Of a stretch of DNA of 64,000 bases, positions 52,044 to 61,045 are shown piece by piece; positions within the stretch are counted from its first letter, which is position 1; each line of letters starts with the position of its first letter. A program made the translations under genes and the position numbers. The notes beneath the pieces are model-generated. The model was not told the origin of the DNA, made no database searches, and worked only from the letters and a program-made list of their open reading frames with translations. Source of the stretch: Mucilaginibacter rubeus (GTDB taxonomy: Bacteria > Bacteroidota > Bacteroidia > Sphingobacteriales > Sphingobacteriaceae); NCBI RefSeq assembly GCF_003286415.2, contig NZ_CP043450.1, positions 3,162,001-3,226,000 of the forward strand. The letters run 5' to 3'.

Positions 52044-54401
52044 TTAATTATTCAACAATGGCAATTGATAATTAACGCCGACACGGAGAGCTTTCAAGCC
52101 GCTAACGCCCTGTAACTCCTCCAGTTCAAGATATTCAAGATCATCAAGCAGGTAGCCTTGAGCCTGTAAATACCTAACGTACTCGTCATACTCGGCAGCT
52201 TCTGTAGGGTTGAAATACACCATGGCTATTTTACCGGGCTGGGTAAGGCGTTCAAAAGTTCCGGCAATTAAAACTTTGTCGATACGTTTTTTGATCACCT
52301 CGTAGCGGATGTTGTAAGCGCCCTCAACATCAAAACGCCTTTCGTCATTCCTGAAGCTGATATCTATCGGATTAGAATGGATAAAGATCAAATGTGTAGT
52401 CTGCAACGGACGTGAAAGCTGCTCGCTGAGATCATTGGTCATCCGGGCTATCTCGGCCATTGACCGTAATTGCCACAAACGGATATTTTTAAGGTACAGC
52501 GTGTCGAAAACCCGTTGTGGCGCTATCGACTGCCCAATGTAAATATCGTACTCAACCCCATCGGTACGGAACTTTTCGAAATAACAGGGGAACGATTCCT
52601 GCACTTCTGTCTGAGCCTGTTCAAGATATTGGTTGATAGAAGTATTGATCAGCTGCATGGAAGTTTCCAAGCCTCGCCTGTGCTCAAATGAAGCTCCGGT
52701 TTCCTCATTCATGGCATCAAAATACTTATCAATAATTTCCCGCTCGGCAGGATAATTATTTCTAAAATGTTCCAGGAAAGGATTAACATCATTATGCAGG
52801 AAAGTATCCAGCATCAACTCATCATTCGTAGTTATATAACCACTGATGCGTTCCAGCCACTCTTCGCATTTAGATACCAGTTTACCGGTTAGGCTTAGAT
52901 GAATATGCTCGTTAAGATGTCGCAAGGTATCGATAAGAATAGTAAGCAGGCTTTTCAAATCTTCCTGCAGCGCGCTGTTTCTTTCTACCGTTGAATTACG
53001 GATATCAATAGCGCCAAACAGCGGGTAAACGTGGCTGAAGGATACCGTTTCAATCTCGGGATTCTTTTTCTTCCTGCGTTTTTCTTTAAGATAGTTCCAG
53101 GCTACCTCGTTAAATTTCCACTGAACAGAAGGCTGTAGTGAGGTAAATTTATGTTTGATAACACCAGCAATGCGGGCTTCAAACTGGTCGATGCTGTTTT
53201 GAAGCAATTGTGCTATCAGCGGAATAGTGGCCTGTAGTTTTGAAAGCAGTTTCTCATAAAAAACAATTTCCTTATAAGAATACACCTCCATGATACCCAC
53301 ATTTTTTTTGTTGTAATACACCGGAAAAATGCCGTACGATTTAATGCCCGCCTGTTTCAGAACCTGCAAAAATGGAAACTTACCTATCTTATCGTCGGTA
53401 ATGGAGTTGAAGAAAATTGGCCTTGGGTTTTGATTATAATCATCCACAACGGCATCAAATGTTTCTTCCGCAAGGTTAAACTCTTTGGCAGCTTTTAACA
53501 AAATGCTTTTTGAACATTCATCATTGTCAAAAACTGGTTCGTTATTGATGGTTAAAAAAGGCATCAACCCAAATTCAATACCCGGACTTTCGGCAAGGGT
53601 TTTAAGCGAGCTGATGACGTGCGCGTACTGTTCATCTTCATTTGACGAGTGATTAACCAGTTCGGTACGGATGTTTTCAAGCGCGTGAGTAAGGGTAATA
53701 TCCGTTAAACTTATAATTGAAAACCCTTTAAATTTAAAGATATTAAGCGGCAACACCTGCTCAATTAACTCCAGGCTTGCATGCGAATGTAAATAGGGTT
53801 CAATAGTATCAAAGCTAAGCTCTGGCAACTCGCCATTAAGTTCAATCTCTACAAAGCGTGGATCAGTCACGATGTTAAAATACCTGGAAAGGCCTGTTTC
53901 GGGATCCTCGTATGAAAACAGTAACTCATTTTTCATTGCTGTCGAAAAGCCATACATCCGCTCAAGGATGAGGTTATAAATGAAACGTTTTTGCCTGTCG
54001 CTAAACATATCATTCTTGGGCACATTCAACGCGTATAGGTTAGAATGGTGACTTGAATGAAAATCATAAAAAGCTTCGGTGCTGAAAAATATCTTATCAG
54101 GTACCGGTGTGCTCAGCGCCCAGTAAAATTCCTTTTCGTTGGCTATTGGCGGTGTAAGTATGGAGTAAATAAGCTCCAGCATTTCCCTGTATTTTTCGGC
54201 GTCAGATGGCCGCATGTCCAGGTCAATGCAAATGTCATGCTCAAAACGGCCCAGCACGTAACGATAAAACTCGCTCTTGAGCGTTTTCTCGGTAGCAATC
54301 CTTTCTTTTAAATGCTCAACGAAGGGGTTAAATGTCAGGCATGTTTCAACCTGGCAAATGCTGCATTCGTTTTTGCTTATATTGAGTACTTCTGTATGCA
54401 T
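52044..54401 (-). CDS. GAF-domain protein of unknown function, 785 residues
   Basis: A large cytoplasmic protein with no signal peptide. The first 25 residues contain the cysteine pattern CSICQVETC. A helical region of about 300 residues is followed by a GAF-like domain (about 325-410, IGKFPFLQVLKQAGIKSYGI, then FPVYYNKKNVGIMEVYSY). At residues 458-471 the sequence YPLFGAIDIRNST resembles the first metal-binding motif of class III nucleotide cyclases, but the later cyclase motifs are missing. The C-terminal 300 residues are helical plus a mixed alpha/beta end. It starts 24 nt after the phosphoesterase-Omp85 gene stop on the same strand, so it belongs to the same operon. Confidence 0.75.
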   Translation of the reverse strand: MHTEVLNISKNECSICQVETCLTFNPFVEHLKERIATEKTLKSEFYRYVLGRFEHDICIDLDMRPSDAEKYREMLELIYSILTPPIANEKEFYWALSTPVPDKIFFSTEAFYDFHSSHHSNLYALNVPKNDMFSDRQKRFIYNLILERMYGFSTAMKNELLFSYEDPETGLSRYFNIVTDPRFVEIELNGELPELSFDTIEPYLHSHASLELIEQVLPLNIFKFKGFSIISLTDITLTHALENIRTELVNHSSNEDEQYAHVISSLKTLAESPGIEFGLMPFLTINNEPVFDNDECSKSILLKAAKEFNLAEETFDAVVDDYNQNPRPIFFNSITDDKIGKFPFLQVLKQAGIKSYGIFPVYYNKKNVGIMEVYSYKEIVFYEKLLSKLQATIPLIAQLLQNSIDQFEARIAGVIKHKFTSLQPSVQWKFNEVAWNYLKEKRRKKKNPEIETVSFSHVYPLFGAIDIRNSTVERNSALQEDLKSLLTILIDTLRHLNEHIHLSLTGKLVSKCEEWLERISGYITTNDELMLDTFLHNDVNPFLEHFRNNYPAEREIIDKYFDAMNEETGASFEHRRGLETSMQLINTSINQYLEQAQTEVQESFPCYFEKFRTDGVEYDIYIGQSIAPQRVFDTLYLKNIRLWQLRSMAEIARMTNDLSEQLSRPLQTTHLIFIHSNPIDISFRNDERRFDVEGAYNIRYEVIKKRIDKVLIAGTFERLTQPGKIAMVYFNPTEAAEYDEYVRYLQAQGYLLDDLEYLELEELQGVSGLKALRVGVNYQLPLLNN

Positions 54402-54425
54402 TTTAAAATTTCAATTTACCCTTTA

Positions 54426-57400
54426 TTAAAATCTGAAACTGGTTGAAAGATAAGGGTACCATCCTTCTTCAGAGTAACCGGCAATTACTTTAATAACTGC
54501 AAGCCGTGCAGGCGCTACATAAAAGCCGGCACCGGTGCCGTTGTGCCATTTATCCGAGCTTTGCCCATTTTCCCAAACGCGGCCTATATCGTAAAAACCG
54601 ATAACGCCTATCTGTCCGGGAACAATGTAGCTGGCAAAATCCGTCAGCTTAATACGCAGCTCCAGGTTATTATAAAAACTATGCTGACCGGCAAACCTGT
54701 ACAACCTGTAGCCTAATAAATTATCCTGCCCGCCTAAAAACAACGACTGGTAAAAGGAGGCTTTGCCAATGGTAATACCACCGCCTACCCTATCGGCCAA
54801 AACAATACTGCTTTTAGCGTTCAGGCTCTTGTATAAAGCAACCTGGGGCATCAGTTGAGCAAAACTTGTGGAGTTATTATTTAAACCTTTAAACTCCTGA
54901 AGTTTGATATTTATAAAGCTTCCCCAGGCCGGAAGTATCTTATTATTACGCTTATCGTTGGTAAAGTCAACAACTATGCCAGCGTGTAATTTTGTTTTGT
55001 CAAAGGTATAACTGTCAGGCGCGTTTGTCAGTAACGGATATGTAATAAATCGACCTGTATTGTCATCGATATTTAAATTATAGTACTGAAACGCAGGGCC
55101 TACCGTTAATGAAGTGCCCGATTCGTTACGCCATCTGAAAGCTGGGCTAAACGTTAAGTTGGTAAAGCGTGTGCGGTGGTATTTACGATAGTCGCCAACC
55201 TTGATAAACTGTGTTTCGTTACCGCGGCCAAAAAAGTTAATATTATCCGGATAATCAAACTGGCCGTTCATCAAAAAGTCGGCTTTACCAAAAGCGTGGA
55301 TCCACTCGCCGCTATAACTGATCTTGAAAGCCTTTGTGCTGAACGAGTGGCTTGCAAATACGGTTTGCACATCATTATAAGGTAGCTTTTGAAAACCTTC
55401 CTGGTGGGTGTATTTAAAACCAGCCCCAAGCAGTACACCTTCGTCCGGATTGTAAGAGATATTGGCCAGCGGCGCTATCACGTTCATCAGGTTAACACGC
55501 AAGTATGAAGTATTAGCGCTATCCTTACTGATATGCTTGTTAACCTTTGATTCATCACCGGTGATGGTAAGCTTTTTTCCCCTGTCATACAGTTGCACCG
55601 TATTAAGCGAGTTTACGATATTGTAGTTTTTGGTACCTGTGCTATCAATAAACCGCAACTTAATTGGCGATGTAGAATTATCAAGCACCACCTTATCATC
55701 GCCACCACTTACGTAAATGCGAAGCTCTTTAGTAATATCGGGATGATAATTCTGGTTCATGAGCGTATCCTTAACCTCGCCGTTCTTGTTGATCTTATTG
55801 ATCACCACATTCAGGCTGCCGTTAGGCTGATCCTTTACAGTTACCAGTTCGTTTTTATTAGAGGTATGGATATCAACTATCTTATTGATGAACTTGTAAT
55901 AGTATTCCATTTCGGCCGGGATGTTAGTGCGACGCTCTTTCAATTGCTTCAGCAATACATCATGCCTCAGTTTATACGATGATTCTGGCAGGCGTCTTAA
56001 CCCGGCCTCCAGCACCTCATCAGTTTCGGCAGCGACAAAATCATTTACAATTTTTGTCCACTGTTCATGACTGTACTGAACAGATGGCCACCTTTGCATG
56101 AACATGGTTTTCCATAACGAATATTTGACGCTGTAAATCTCTCCGCTAAAGCCCTGCAAGTTAGGCGCTATCCATGGTTGGGCAGCTATGGTTGGCAACA
56201 CACCCTGATTGGTATAAAATACCTGGTCGCGGTCGCGCGGAACAGCGGTGTAAAACTTGCCTTTACCCTTGTCCTCGTCACGCCAGCGCCACTGATCGCC
56301 ATGCCTGTCCCAATCGCCAATGAGTAGGTCGAGCAGGCGGGCGCGTAAAAATTCATCCCCGTCTACCGTGTTATCGTTATCCTCCAACATTTTGCCAATC
56401 ATTTTTACGGTATTATCCGATTTGCCGCCCGGTTCACGCTCTTCAAGTAAACAAACCTTATTGGCAAAAATATTGGCGTACTGTCCCAAAACCGGATCAG
56501 GCGATACCACGCCTATCATCGGATTGGCGTGCGGCACCCGCACGGCAGTAGCCAGCGGCGGTACTATCAACGCTGAGAACGGATGCTGGGCACTCATGGC
56601 ATCGTTAACCCAATCTTTGGCAAAGGTTTCCTGGAATTCATCGGGCAGAATCTTCTCCGGTTGCTTTTCTACACTACGTAATACCCATTCCTTACCCTCT
56701 TTATCAATTAAGCGTAATGAGTGTGTCTGGAAACCACCACCAATGCTTTCGGCCTTTAAACCGCCATGAATTTCTGAAAGCCTGATCACCGGCAGTTTGG
56801 TTTCGGCGGCCCATTCCTTCCGGTAATTTTCACCAAACCAACGACGGTGAAAATTGCTTACACTATCATATTTAGGATGAACCCTTACAATCATGCTATC
56901 AACCTTAATAGGCGTATGCAGTGTATCAGGAACGTTTTTTACCGATGTATAGGGTTGTGTATAGGTAAACACCTGTTTAACACCCTGATCACTATCGATG
57001 TAGTAGGTAAACCGCATCCGCTTGTCAATCAGCATATCGGCAGTTACGTAGCCTTGTGTGGCATCTGCAAAAAGCGAGTATTTACCTTTGATGGCATAAG
57101 TTTGCTTAGCCCCTGCTCCACTAACCACCTGCACCTGTTTGCTTTTGATAAATTGTAGCCCATGTTCATGCCCTGCCACATGGATCAGGTTTGGGAAACC
57201 GGCAAAAACGCCGTCAACCTTTTTAATCATATCCTTATACAAAGGATGGCCAAGGTCTTCCGGATTGGAGAATGTAGAACGTAAAAACGGGTAAAGTGAG
57301 CCTACGACAGGCAACGGGATCCAAAGGTCTTTATTGGCTACGGTAAGCGGAAAGATGTGATCCTTAAGCGAAAAATACCCGCCATGTGTACCATAACTCT

Positions 57401-58031
57401 GGAATGGGTGGTGCGAGGCCAGTATGATCACCTTATCTTTATTGTGCTCAAATATCAGTTTGATCTTATCTGCTACATCATCCTTTGTCTTGCAATCGCA
57501 CTCAGCACCGGGATTGCTTTTGTTGAAAGGATATAACCACCATTCGCTATCGAAGGCAATTACAGTAAGATCCTTGCCGAGGTTGATCTCTACCGGATCC
57601 GGGCAACCGTTTTCGGGCACCATTTTCAGTAATTTATCACCCTGTTGATCCAGGTATTCCCATTGCCGTTTTATTTTGGCCAGGCCAAGCGGGCCCATCT
57701 TATCCCAGTCATGATTACCGGGGATGAAATATACCGGTGCACCAGCTGCCCGCATAGGTTGATATTGCGACTGCAGGATCTTTTGGGTTTCAGCCTCTTC
57801 CGGACTGCCTGGTAAACCCATCCCTCGCGGATAAATATTATCGCCCAGATAAAATACCGAAGTTTTGTTTTTAAGAACATGGGCTGCGGCATGTTTTAAA
57901 ACAGCGCTTTGCTGCATATCCATTTCGCCGGCATCACCAATCAGAATCATCCGGTATTGCACCGAATCCTGGGCTTTTACACCAAGAAAACTCAACAGTA
58001 AAACTAAAAACAGGGGTAACTTTTTAATCAT
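54426..58031 (-). CDS. Phosphoesterase / kinase-like / Omp85 barrel fusion protein
   Basis: A 1201-residue exported protein. A signal peptide (FLVLLLSFLGVKAQ) precedes a calcineurin-like metallophosphoesterase domain (about 25-345) with a full set of metal ligands: GDAG at 32-35, GDNIYP at 63-68, GNHDWD at 105-110, SHHPFQ at 206-211 and GHEHGL at 287-292. Then comes a domain shared with the 861-residue paralogue: GGGFQTHSLRLIDKEG (431-446), WVLRSVEKQPEKILP (449-463), AQHPFSALIVPPLATAVRVP (481-500), RARLLDLLIGDWDRHGDQWR (563-582) and AVPRDRDQVFY (596-606). A beta-barrel ends the protein (from about 860; YLSTSFRF), with L6-like LGYRLYRFAGQHSF. It lies 49 nt after the SdiA-like gene and 24 nt before the GAF gene. 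Confidence 0.88.
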   Translation of the reverse strand: MIKKLPLFLVLLLSFLGVKAQDSVQYRMILIGDAGEMDMQQSAVLKHAAAHVLKNKTSVFYLGDNIYPRGMGLPGSPEEAETQKILQSQYQPMRAAGAPVYFIPGNHDWDKMGPLGLAKIKRQWEYLDQQGDKLLKMVPENGCPDPVEINLGKDLTVIAFDSEWWLYPFNKSNPGAECDCKTKDDVADKIKLIFEHNKDKVIILASHHPFQSYGTHGGYFSLKDHIFPLTVANKDLWIPLPVVGSLYPFLRSTFSNPEDLGHPLYKDMIKKVDGVFAGFPNLIHVAGHEHGLQFIKSKQVQVVSGAGAKQTYAIKGKYSLFADATQGYVTADMLIDKRMRFTYYIDSDQGVKQVFTYTQPYTSVKNVPDTLHTPIKVDSMIVRVHPKYDSVSNFHRRWFGENYRKEWAAETKLPVIRLSEIHGGLKAESIGGGFQTHSLRLIDKEGKEWVLRSVEKQPEKILPDEFQETFAKDWVNDAMSAQHPFSALIVPPLATAVRVPHANPMIGVVSPDPVLGQYANIFANKVCLLEEREPGGKSDNTVKMIGKMLEDNDNTVDGDEFLRARLLDLLIGDWDRHGDQWRWRDEDKGKGKFYTAVPRDRDQVFYTNQGVLPTIAAQPWIAPNLQGFSGEIYSVKYSLWKTMFMQRWPSVQYSHEQWTKIVNDFVAAETDEVLEAGLRRLPESSYKLRHDVLLKQLKERRTNIPAEMEYYYKFINKIVDIHTSNKNELVTVKDQPNGSLNVVINKINKNGEVKDTLMNQNYHPDITKELRIYVSGGDDKVVLDNSTSPIKLRFIDSTGTKNYNIVNSLNTVQLYDRGKKLTITGDESKVNKHISKDSANTSYLRVNLMNVIAPLANISYNPDEGVLLGAGFKYTHQEGFQKLPYNDVQTVFASHSFSTKAFKISYSGEWIHAFGKADFLMNGQFDYPDNINFFGRGNETQFIKVGDYRKYHRTRFTNLTFSPAFRWRNESGTSLTVGPAFQYYNLNIDDNTGRFITYPLLTNAPDSYTFDKTKLHAGIVVDFTNDKRNNKILPAWGSFINIKLQEFKGLNNNSTSFAQLMPQVALYKSLNAKSSIVLADRVGGGITIGKASFYQSLFLGGQDNLLGYRLYRFAGQHSFYNNLELRIKLTDFASYIVPGQIGVIGFYDIGRVWENGQSSDKWHNGTGAGFYVAPARLAVIKVIAGYSEEGWYPYLSTSFRF

Positions 58032-58080
58032 AGGGTTTGGTTAGATGTATGTTGTTTAAATTAGCAAAGCTTTACAAAAA

Positions 58081-58977
58081 CTATTTTATAAAGCCGAATT
58101 TCAAAATATTACCGGCACTTACCTGATCGCCTTCGTTTGAGATATACAGGTTTCGCTGGTTATCAAATGCCATGCCTTCAGGTTGATTGAAGATAGTGAC
58201 ACTTAACGGATACACATTTTTCACTTTCCAGCTGGCATCCGTAACCACCAGCATTTTATTTACCGATGAAAGGATATACCACTCATTGGTAAATGTATTT
58301 TTCGCCATTGCCGAAGGACGGAACGGCACCCGTTTTTTATCGACCAGGCGCTCAATTTCCTTAACATCTATAGTAAAACTGCCGCTTTGCTTTAGTGTAC
58401 CATCGGGTTGTAATTTGAGGATATATCCGCTGCTGCTTTTTGATGTTTTTTCATCAGCACAATGCTTGCACAATACATAGATTTGGCCTGATTTTTCGTC
58501 GGCGCCCATGGCTTCAAATTCGCCTTCGGGAAGCTCGCCTTTAGTTTTTTGTACGTTGGCCACCTGTTTAGTCCTCGCCTGGCTAAACGGGAAAGTAAAA
58601 AACGTACCGTCGCTTTTAAGCATGATCACCTGTTCGCGGCAGATGGCCACGTCTTCATAATCACCGCTTTTGCCAAACTTGGTGTAATTGGCTTTTTTAT
58701 CGCCCAGCTTCAGGTTAAACAAAAAGCCTTCTTCGTCCTGCTCGGCATAAACCGAATCGCTCTTCCCTTTATAAAAAGCAAAGCCGGAGATCTCGGTTAG
58801 ATCATCAGGCATTTTGTATTTGACGGGTTTATTCAAATCATATCCAGGCGGACTAACTGGGATAGCCTTCTCTTTATTTTTGCATGATATAGTCAAAAAA
58901 ATAGTTGCAACGCAAAGCATGGCTATTGCAAAAACAGCCAGTTTAAGTTTAGCAGGTTGTTTTTTAAACCCTGTCAT
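58081..58977 (-). CDS. SdiA-regulated-family lipoprotein (beta-propeller)
   Basis: A 298-residue exported protein. The ATG at 58977 is chosen because it overlaps the ppk stop by 14 nt (translational coupling); the longer frame to 59043 would read far into ppk. A lipobox-like FLTISCKNK follows the hydrophobic segment. The mature part has the repeated pattern of SdiA-regulated proteins (LTEISGFAFYKGKSDSVYAE, then SGDYEDVAICREQVIMLKSD, and NQPEGMAFDNQRNLYISNEG). It likely binds or senses something in the periplasm. The link with ppk1 in the operon is noteworthy. Confidence 0.85.
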   Translation of the reverse strand: MTGFKKQPAKLKLAVFAIAMLCVATIFLTISCKNKEKAIPVSPPGYDLNKPVKYKMPDDLTEISGFAFYKGKSDSVYAEQDEEGFLFNLKLGDKKANYTKFGKSGDYEDVAICREQVIMLKSDGTFFTFPFSQARTKQVANVQKTKGELPEGEFEAMGADEKSGQIYVLCKHCADEKTSKSSSGYILKLQPDGTLKQSGSFTIDVKEIERLVDKKRVPFRPSAMAKNTFTNEWYILSSVNKMLVVTDASWKVKNVYPLSVTIFNQPEGMAFDNQRNLYISNEGDQVSAGNILKFGFIK

Positions 58978-61009
58978 ATTTTTTTTGCTGTAAAAGTTCA
59001 TAAATGGCCCGCTGTGATTGTACCTGCGGTTCAGTTCTATCAACTCTTATATTTTGCAATTGTTCATTTAAATTTACAGCCTGAACATTATCTGCCAGCT
59101 GAATATTTATCATATCAATTACCTCTTTTCTGATGCCCTCATCATAGACAGGGAAACACACCTCAATACGTCGATAGACGTTGCGGTTCATCCAATCGGC
59201 CGAGCCCATGAATACCTCCTGATTGCCTCCGTTATGAAAAATAAATATCCGCCCGTGTTCCAGGTAGCGGTCAACAATACGCCTGATAGTAATGTTCTCG
59301 CTCATCCCCGGTACACCAGGTATTAAACAGCAAATGCTGCGCACTATCATCCTGATTTTTACACCGGCCTGGGATGCTTCATAAAGCTTGCCTATCAGTA
59401 CCCGCTCTTCGAGGTTATTCAGTTTTATGGTGATACCTGCCGGGTTGCCCTTTCTCGCCTGCTCAATTTCCCTGTCAATCAGTTCAATAAATTTCGATTG
59501 CAGATTAAATTGAGCTACCAGTAAATGCTTAAAATCAATCTCATACCCCTCTGCCGATTTAGCTTTTTTACCAAGGTAGATAAACAACAAGTCCATCTCG
59601 CGCAGCAATTGCGGATTGGCCGTCATCATGATATGGTCGGTATAAAAAGCGGCGGTACTTTCATTAAAGTTACCTGTGGCCAATAAACCCGCATATTTTG
59701 CCCGGCCATCAACCAGGCGTTTAACAAGACCTACTTTGGCATGTACCTTTATGGCCTTATCACTATAAATAATATTGGCGCCCGCAAGTTTTAACCTTTT
59801 GGCCCATTTGATATTATTGGCTTCATCAAAACGGGCTTTCAGTTCTACCAACACCCTCACTTTTTTACCGCTTTCGGCGGCGCTAATTAGGGCATTTACG
59901 ATCCTCGAATCACTGGCTACCCGGTAAAGGGTAACTGAGATTTCCTCTACGCTTTCGTCAATAGCCGCCTCGTTAAAGAAACGAAGAATGGCGTTATACG
60001 ATTGATAAGGCGCATGAAAAATGCAATCACCTTTGTCGATATAGTCAAATATGGATTCATCTGCACTGATCTGCCTGTTTACCAAGGGAGGCCATTTAGT
60101 ATATTTTAACGATGGAATGCTGACAGGCAAGCCCATCAAATCTTTCAAATTATGGTAAAAACCACCTTCCACTATGCTTGATCCCTGTACACCCAGCTTA
60201 TCCTCAATTAGGTGCAAAATCCTCAATGGGATCCCTGGCTGATGCAGAAAGCGTGTTGCCAAACCCTGATCGCGTTTTTGAAGCTGTTTTTCAATCTGCT
60301 CCTGAACATCCCCGTCATAGTCGTCGCTTAGCTCAAGCTCAGCGTCGCGAGTTATTTTAAAACTGTAGCAGCCTTTTATTTCTTCGGTTTTGAAGATCTT
60401 GTTAAGATTATACCGTACAATATCATCAAGGAAGACAATGTACTGCTTACCATCCTCATTAACGCTGAAGAAACGTGGCAGCTGATTAGACGGAATATTT
60501 AAGATCACCGACCGCTCTTTTCCATTATCCAGCCCAAGGTTCACCAAAAAGTAAAGGCGGTTATTTTCTGGAAAGAATTGTTTTTTACCACCTACCAGGT
60601 CAACAGGCTTTAAAAAAGCCAGCACCTGACTGTAAAAGTAATCGCTCACCCTATCGGCTATAGAAACCGGGATTGGTTCATTAAACAGCAGGTTTACATT
60701 ATTTTCCTTTAACAACGGAATAAGTCTACCAGTAAAAACCTTACCGAAACGATTTTGCTGCCCCTCTACAAGTTCCTGGGCTTTATGCAAAACATCCTCA
60801 GTTTGTTCTGTTTTGTTATGCTGGCTAAGCTTATGTAAGGCCATTACCACGGGCATACGCACGCGGTAAAATTCGTCGAGGTTAGATGAGAATATAGCAA
60901 GAAAATTTACCCTTTCCATTACAGGGAGTTCTTCGCTTTCGGCCTCCATCAATATGCGTTCATTGAAAAGCAACCAGCTCAGGTCCCTGTCGAAAAATGA
61001 GTATTCCAT
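58964..61009 (-). CDS. ppk1: Polyphosphate kinase 1
   Basis: A 681-residue enzyme that reversibly makes polyphosphate from ATP. The N-terminal start YSFFDRDLSWLLFNERILME is the family hallmark. The catalytic histidine block is IKVHAKVGLVKRLVDGR with LLATGNFNESTAAFYTDHIM following, and the second His region is RIFIFHNGGNQEVFMGSADW. Length is normal. It is 36 nt after the HD-PycTM gene and overlaps the lipoprotein gene start, so it is the second gene of the cluster. Confidence 0.97.
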   Translation of the reverse strand: MEYSFFDRDLSWLLFNERILMEAESEELPVMERVNFLAIFSSNLDEFYRVRMPVVMALHKLSQHNKTEQTEDVLHKAQELVEGQQNRFGKVFTGRLIPLLKENNVNLLFNEPIPVSIADRVSDYFYSQVLAFLKPVDLVGGKKQFFPENNRLYFLVNLGLDNGKERSVILNIPSNQLPRFFSVNEDGKQYIVFLDDIVRYNLNKIFKTEEIKGCYSFKITRDAELELSDDYDGDVQEQIEKQLQKRDQGLATRFLHQPGIPLRILHLIEDKLGVQGSSIVEGGFYHNLKDLMGLPVSIPSLKYTKWPPLVNRQISADESIFDYIDKGDCIFHAPYQSYNAILRFFNEAAIDESVEEISVTLYRVASDSRIVNALISAAESGKKVRVLVELKARFDEANNIKWAKRLKLAGANIIYSDKAIKVHAKVGLVKRLVDGRAKYAGLLATGNFNESTAAFYTDHIMMTANPQLLREMDLLFIYLGKKAKSAEGYEIDFKHLLVAQFNLQSKFIELIDREIEQARKGNPAGITIKLNNLEERVLIGKLYEASQAGVKIRMIVRSICCLIPGVPGMSENITIRRIVDRYLEHGRIFIFHNGGNQEVFMGSADWMNRNVYRRIEVCFPVYDEGIRKEVIDMINIQLADNVQAVNLNEQLQNIRVDRTEPQVQSQRAIYELLQQKKYDRV

Positions 61010-61045
61010 AGGTGTAGATTTTGTTTTTTGCGATAGCGCGACCGC

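Noticed and set aside
51881..52075. A 64-codon reading frame between the GAF and Omp85 genes
   Set aside because: It runs through the hairpin element and overlaps the 3' end of the GAF gene on the other strand.
52985..53030. Calling the GAF protein a nucleotide cyclase from its DIRNST motif
   Set aside because: Only the first cyclase motif is recognisable; the second metal site and the downstream catalytic residues were not found.
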